DNA from: Tritrichomonas musculus
Lineage: Eukaryota > Parabasalia > Tritrichomonadida > Tritrichomonadidae
Reading direction: 5' to 3'
DNA: 38,046 nucleotides
Assembly (NCBI GenBank): GCA_039105265.1
Contig: JAPFFF010000147.1
Location: 1-38,046, forward strand
The first letter of the stretch is position 1, and every line of letters starts with the position of its first letter. Shown piece after piece: positions 34,337 through 38,046 of the stretch. Made by a program: the position numbers and the translations under genes. The notes below the pieces were generated by a model. That model saw only the letters and a program-made list of their open reading frames with translations. It did no database searches and was not told the origin of the DNA.

Positions 34337-34437
34337 TACAGGCTGCGCATCTCAAATCGGCCCTTTTTAGCACTTTTGAAGGTCAATTTAAGGTCAAATA
34401 TCCGTTAAAAGGGCCGATTTGAAATGCGCAGACTGTA
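34337..34437. repeat. foldback with 32-bp stems
   Basis: 34337-34368 (GCTGCGCATCTCAAATCGGC in its core) pairs with 34406-34437 with only two or three mismatches, around a 37-nt loop that contains two AGGTCAA copies. A MITE-like or satellite-type foldback, GC-rich against its surroundings. Confidence 0.8.
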
Positions 34438-34476
34438 ATATTGGTAAATAAAATATAAATATCTAACTTTATTTTC

Positions 34477-36174
34477 CACCCGGTCTTGAAATATTTTTTA
34501 TTTGTATAACATAATTTCTAAAATATTTAAAAAAATATTTATTGATCATAATAAGAAATATTCACATAAAAAACATGGAAAAAATAAGAGATGCTTTTAA
34601 TTTGACGATTAAAAAAACTTCAATTTTTTTTTCTTATATAGAAAAAATTGATTAGTATTGAAATTAAAATTTTTTTAAAATTTTGTTTTTTTCATTTTCG
34701 AACTTTTTTCAAAAGAATTTCTTAGAAATAATTAACTTAATTAGAGAAATTCATTCATGTTTATTAATTGCAGAAATAAAAAATGCTACATCTGATATAA
34801 TTACAAACATCTAAAATTATATCAACCTTTGACAATTTGAAAAATTTGATTCTATCTATTATTTTCAATTATCATGTATGAACATAAAAAATTCTGAATT
34901 TTCGAAACAATATCTTGAAGTATAAATTTATATATAATTTAATTCTTTATTTCCTTTTTTATAAAAGACCAATCTACTTTGAAGAAATATATTACATTAT
35001 TTTTCATATGTTTTCTTCATTTCTACTTTTTTATTCATCAATCAAAAAACTTATGATTTTTTCATAATTTATTAACAGAAATAAGAGAAATAATTTCACA
35101 AAAAGTGATAATAATAATATAAAAAGAATTCAAAATTTTTAATGTATGCATAATTTTTGTTATCAAAATAAAATAATATTTTCTCAAAATTCAAGGATAA
35201 AAAATTATTATTTTTCTGATTATAAGATATTTAATTTAATCGTTATTATCATATTTTCCTAAAAAAGAAATTTGATCTGCCAAAATTTTTTTATTTGGGT
35301 TTAAAGTTTTTAACGTATGGTTATTCTCAAATTAACGTACTTTTAAACATTTTTATTTTTTATCTCGAACAAAAAAACATTAAATAAAGATTAAAAAGTG
35401 TTTATAGATATTACATACAATATTATATATAATTAATCAATAAATATAAGTAATTATTTGATTATATCTCAGAATCAGGAATAATTAGTTTTTTAATCTT
35501 AAACCATCGATTTCTTTTGTAAACTTTCAATCCGTTAATTTATTGATATAAAATTGTATCTGATAAATAATATTTATTCATATTTTGATTAAAGTATAAT
35601 AAGAGAAAATGTGCTTATAAACCCACAAAAAGTTTAACTTTTTCTTTATTTATAAAGTCGTATAAACAAAATTGAAACAAAAAAAAATATTTTCATATGT
35701 ATAAAAATATTAATTTTTAATCTTTTTATATTTTTACATAATTTTTACCGAGACTACATACCGCCTAGCGGGCGTCGAGCGAGGCGAAGCCGAGTCGAGA
35801 CCCCGCGGATGGCGGTAAGTATCGGTAAAAATTATGTACCATAAAAAGATTAAAATATAATTATTTTTTTAACTATTGAAAATATTTTTTTTTGTTTCAA
35901 ATTTTGTTTATGTGGACTTTTATATAAAGAAAAAGTTAAACTTTTTGTGGGTTTATAAGCACATTTTCTCTTACAATAATATTTTGATTAAAGTTTCAAT
36001 TATTCGTATCGTTTCAGTTCATTTTTGAAACTTTTGGCGGCAAAAATGAAAATTTCAATGAAATTAAAAATATTTTTTTTTTGATTTTATGATTAAAATA
36101 ATTTATCATAATTAAAAAATTAAAACAAGCTTTTAAAGTGCCACGTATTCTAAAAATATCCCAAGACCGGGTGG
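34477..36174. mobile_element. candidate non-autonomous element, 1.7 kb, 23-bp inverted ends
   Basis: CCACCCGGTCTTGAAATATT at 34477 is matched by the reverse complement at 36152-36174 with two mismatches in 23 bp. The interior has no coding frame and contains a nested foldback (35600-35973). No certain target duplication. It could be a MITE-like derivative or two chance-kept copies of a short repeat. Confidence 0.5.
35600..35973. mobile_element. 374-bp foldback MITE with a GC-rich centre
   Basis: Long imperfect palindrome: arms of about 160-180 bp starting TAAGAGAAAATGTGCTTATA and pairing to the mirrored right arm, with a GC-rich core at about 35760-35815 in otherwise AT-rich DNA. It is flanked at six and five bases' distance by a 16-bp direct repeat ATATTTTGATTAAAGT (35580-35595 and 35979-35994). 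No coding capacity. Confidence 0.8.
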
Positions 36175-36500
36175 GATGTATAATTTTTTTTCTCTTATCT
36201 CATTCTCTAAAAATTTCAATGTTTTTCAATTTTGATATATATTACTTATTTAAAAATCAATATTATTATTTGCCCAAATATATAACATGAATTTAATTAT
36301 AAAAAATAAAATAAAAGTTATGCAAATAGCTTATATCATGAAATCTAGATAATAATTTTTGAATATCGTCACCTCATTTTTTCGATAAATATTAGAGATA
36401 CACACACTCTATTTGCATATAATAATTCTCCTCATTTATATCTATATAGATATATAAAAATTATTAATTAAAAATTAATATTTATTGTTTTCATCTATTC

Positions 36501-36543
36501 TATTCTTACAAATATAAGAAATTTTAAATAAAGTATGAGATTA
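36501..36543 (+). repeat. 43-bp direct repeat, copy 1
   Basis: Begins TATTCTTACAAATATAAG and is repeated exactly at 36772-36814, 271 bp apart. The DNA between is AT-rich with no gene. Confidence 0.85.
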
Positions 36544-36771
36544 ATTTATATTAACCTAGAATAAATTATCATCTTGTTAATTAATTCATATATATAATCA
36601 TATTTAGTTGCATAAAAAGATAATATACTAAAATGAAGAGATAATAATGAATACAAATAGGTGAAATGAAAAAGTGCAGATCAAAATGGGAAATATAAAA
36701 AGTGGCATAAATAAGTATTTATATAATAAAATAATAATATATTTGTTATCAACATATTAATATGAATAATA

Positions 36772-36814
36772 TATTCTTACAAATATAAGAAATTTTAAAT
36801 AAAGTATGAGATTA
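36772..36814 (+). repeat. 43-bp direct repeat, copy 2
   Basis: Exact copy of 36501-36543; after it the sequence diverges into a segment leading to the transposase promoter. Could mark a local duplication or a solo remnant of an insertion. Confidence 0.85.
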
Positions 36815-36881
36815 CCCCAAGCTCTTTATCTTTCATAATTTCTCGTTATTATTTTTTGGTTAAGAATGTTAGTATGATATT

Positions 36882-36930
36882 GTTAACCATTTGTATTTTT
36901 AAAAATGGTTAACCAATTATTTTGTTAACC
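36882..36930. promoter_or_regulatory. GTTAACC repeats upstream of the pogo/Tc5-like transposase
   Basis: GTTAACCATTT (36882-36892) is mirrored at 36903-36913 and a third GTTAACC follows at 36924-36930. About 165-210 bp ahead of the transposase ATG, these may be part of the element's terminal repeat, transposase-binding sites or operator. The rest of 36175-37093 has no gene. Confidence 0.5.
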
Positions 36931-37093
36931 ACACTTACAAATTTTTTTTTGAAAATTATATGTATAAATGAATGAATCAATTTATTAATTAAATAATTTT
37001 ATATTAATTATGTATGAATAAAAATGAAAATTATTTTCTCATTAAAAACATTTGACACTTTTTTGGAATTAAAATTTGTCATTTAATAGATTA

Positions 37094-38046
37094 ATGGAAA
37101 AATACAAAGCCAAGAAAGTGAAAAAAAGAGAATTCGTTAGGCCAAAAATAAATTACAAAAGTCAACAAGAATTAGTGAAAGAGGTTAAACAAAAGTATTA
37201 CGAAATGCTACAAGATCCAATGATAAGTAATTGCAACATTCTAACTATGTTATCAAATAAATATAAATTACCTCGTCCTACTTTAGTAACTTGGTCAAAA
37301 AGGTGGGAAATAGAGTCTGACTGGCTACCTGGAACTTTTGATAAATTAAGCAAGTCCAAGAGAATGTTTACAGATGAGGTGGAAAACGAGATTGCTGATT
37401 TCATCAAGGACAATTATGTTAAACCTGGTAACTATTTTCCTGACTGGCAGTTCAAAAACATAATGTTTCAAGCATATAATGAAAATGATTCAATCAAAAG
37501 AGACTTTCACTGCTCTCCACAATTCATAATTGACTTTAAAAACCGTCACAGATTTAGTTCTCGACTAGCACACATCAAAAGAAGGCCAGATCCAGAACCA
37601 TTGGACGAAAATGGCTTATCATCGATTGAAAAATTTTTCATGAAAGTGCTTGAAACGATTGAAAATGCACGATTAGCTGATGAACCAGTTCTAAATGGAG
37701 ATGAAACTGGATGGGTTATTCTTCCTCCCAAAATGAAAACTTGGGTAATTAAAGGGACTTCAAACATAATAATTAATGTCAAAGATGATGAACATGCGCA
37801 CATATCAGCAATGTGTACGATTTCCATTGATTTTCAGAAATTACCAATTTTTTTTATTGCTAAAGGAAATTCTGTAGCTGCTGAAGATTCTCAATTAGGA
37901 GATGAAATATTCCCCAATGTATCCACCCACTCTGTCAAATCGTTTATGACCACGCAGTGCTTTATAGAATATTTAATCTTCATTCGGAGTCAATATCCAA
38001 TAGATAAGAGAATTCATTTAATAGTAGACTCATATAGTAGTCACAT
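37094..38046 (+). CDS. pogo/Tc5-like DDE transposase, N-terminal 317 codons, runs off the window
   Basis: The frame is open from ATG 37094 to the last base. Residues 1-35 are basic; 36-95 form helix-turn-helix-like DNA binding with LSNKYKLPRPTLVTWSKRWE; a second helical CENP-B-like segment covers about 95-165. The DDE_1 catalytic core follows: NGDETGWVILPP (201-212, D203), strands AMCTISIDFQKLPIFFIAKG (240-259), and IHLIVDSYSSH (307-317, D312), matching the D-x(~100)-D spacing of pogo/Tc5 transposases. The third acidic residue would lie outside. No interruption is seen, so it may be recently active. Confidence 0.85.
   Translation, partial: MEKYKAKKVKKREFVRPKINYKSQQELVKEVKQKYYEMLQDPMISNCNILTMLSNKYKLPRPTLVTWSKRWEIESDWLPGTFDKLSKSKRMFTDEVENEIADFIKDNYVKPGNYFPDWQFKNIMFQAYNENDSIKRDFHCSPQFIIDFKNRHRFSSRLAHIKRRPDPEPLDENGLSSIEKFFMKVLETIENARLADEPVLNGDETGWVILPPKMKTWVIKGTSNIIINVKDDEHAHISAMCTISIDFQKLPIFFIAKGNSVAAEDSQLGDEIFPNVSTHSVKSFMTTQCFIEYLIFIRSQYPIDKRIHLIVDSYSSH

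Noticed and set aside
37198-37827. Two minus-strand frames of 71 and 93 codons
   Set aside because: They lie antisense to the open pogo/Tc5-like transposase frame, which has clear family motifs.

Overview
The window is very AT-rich eukaryotic DNA that almost certainly comes from the parabasalid Trichomonas vaginalis or a close relative. The reasons are a Maverick/Polinton with protein-primed DNA polymerase B, integrase, packaging ATPase and double-jelly-roll capsid genes, a decayed mariner transposase of Tvmar1 type, ankyrin protein of the DUF3447-like trichomonad style, a MULE transposase, and long intronless reading frames with tiny spacers. Almost everything visible belongs to mobile elements; no housekeeping gene was recognised.

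Layout. (1) 1-33572 is bounded by terminal inverted repeats of at least 801 bp that I could match base for base. Between them lie a Mutator-like (MULE) transposase (5804-7993), two fibre-like genes (2967-5554), a dead mariner piece (1814-2512) and ankyrin-repeat coding DNA next to the right repeat (31026-32688). I read this as a MULE with cargo. (2) A whole-looking Maverick/Polinton of 22,981 bp (8039-31019) sits inside that MULE. It starts AG, ends CT, has about 268/303 bp inverted repeats and a perfect 6-bp target duplication TTTAAG (8033-8038 and 31020-31025). Ankyrin coding DNA flanks it on the right and an ankyrin-like stretch ahead of the transposase on the left, so it landed in the ankyrin/transposase transcription unit. 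(3) 33573-38046 is outside both and holds foldback/MITE-like repeats and the first 317 codons of a pogo/Tc5-like DDE transposase that runs off the end of the window.

Inside the Maverick the genes form morphogenesis and replication modules: a 950-residue fibre-like protein, an 843-residue protein, likely minor structural proteins, integrase, HNH nuclease, major capsid protein, an amphipathic pVI-like small protein, coiled-coil proteins, a 43-residue membrane protein and the packaging ATPase, then small regulators (HNH-like, KilA-N) and a 1594-residue polymerase with an HNH-like zinc module between its exonuclease and polymerase halves. No adenovirus-type protease was recognised by eye.

Two non-coding systems stand out. 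At 24116-24375 four units of exactly 65 bp each have a conserved 42-nt part and a 23-nt part whose sequence differs in every unit yet always folds into a hairpin centred at the same position (compensatory variation). Separately, about 34-bp GC-rich double hairpins occur in coding DNA (11942-11975), in an intergenic gap (15393-15421) and in the right Maverick inverted repeat (30769-30799). The left Maverick repeat lacks the last one, giving an empty-site/filled-site pair that suggests a mobile palindromic mini-element. Genes of the Maverick also share leader and trailer sequences, as if assembled from standard expression cassettes.
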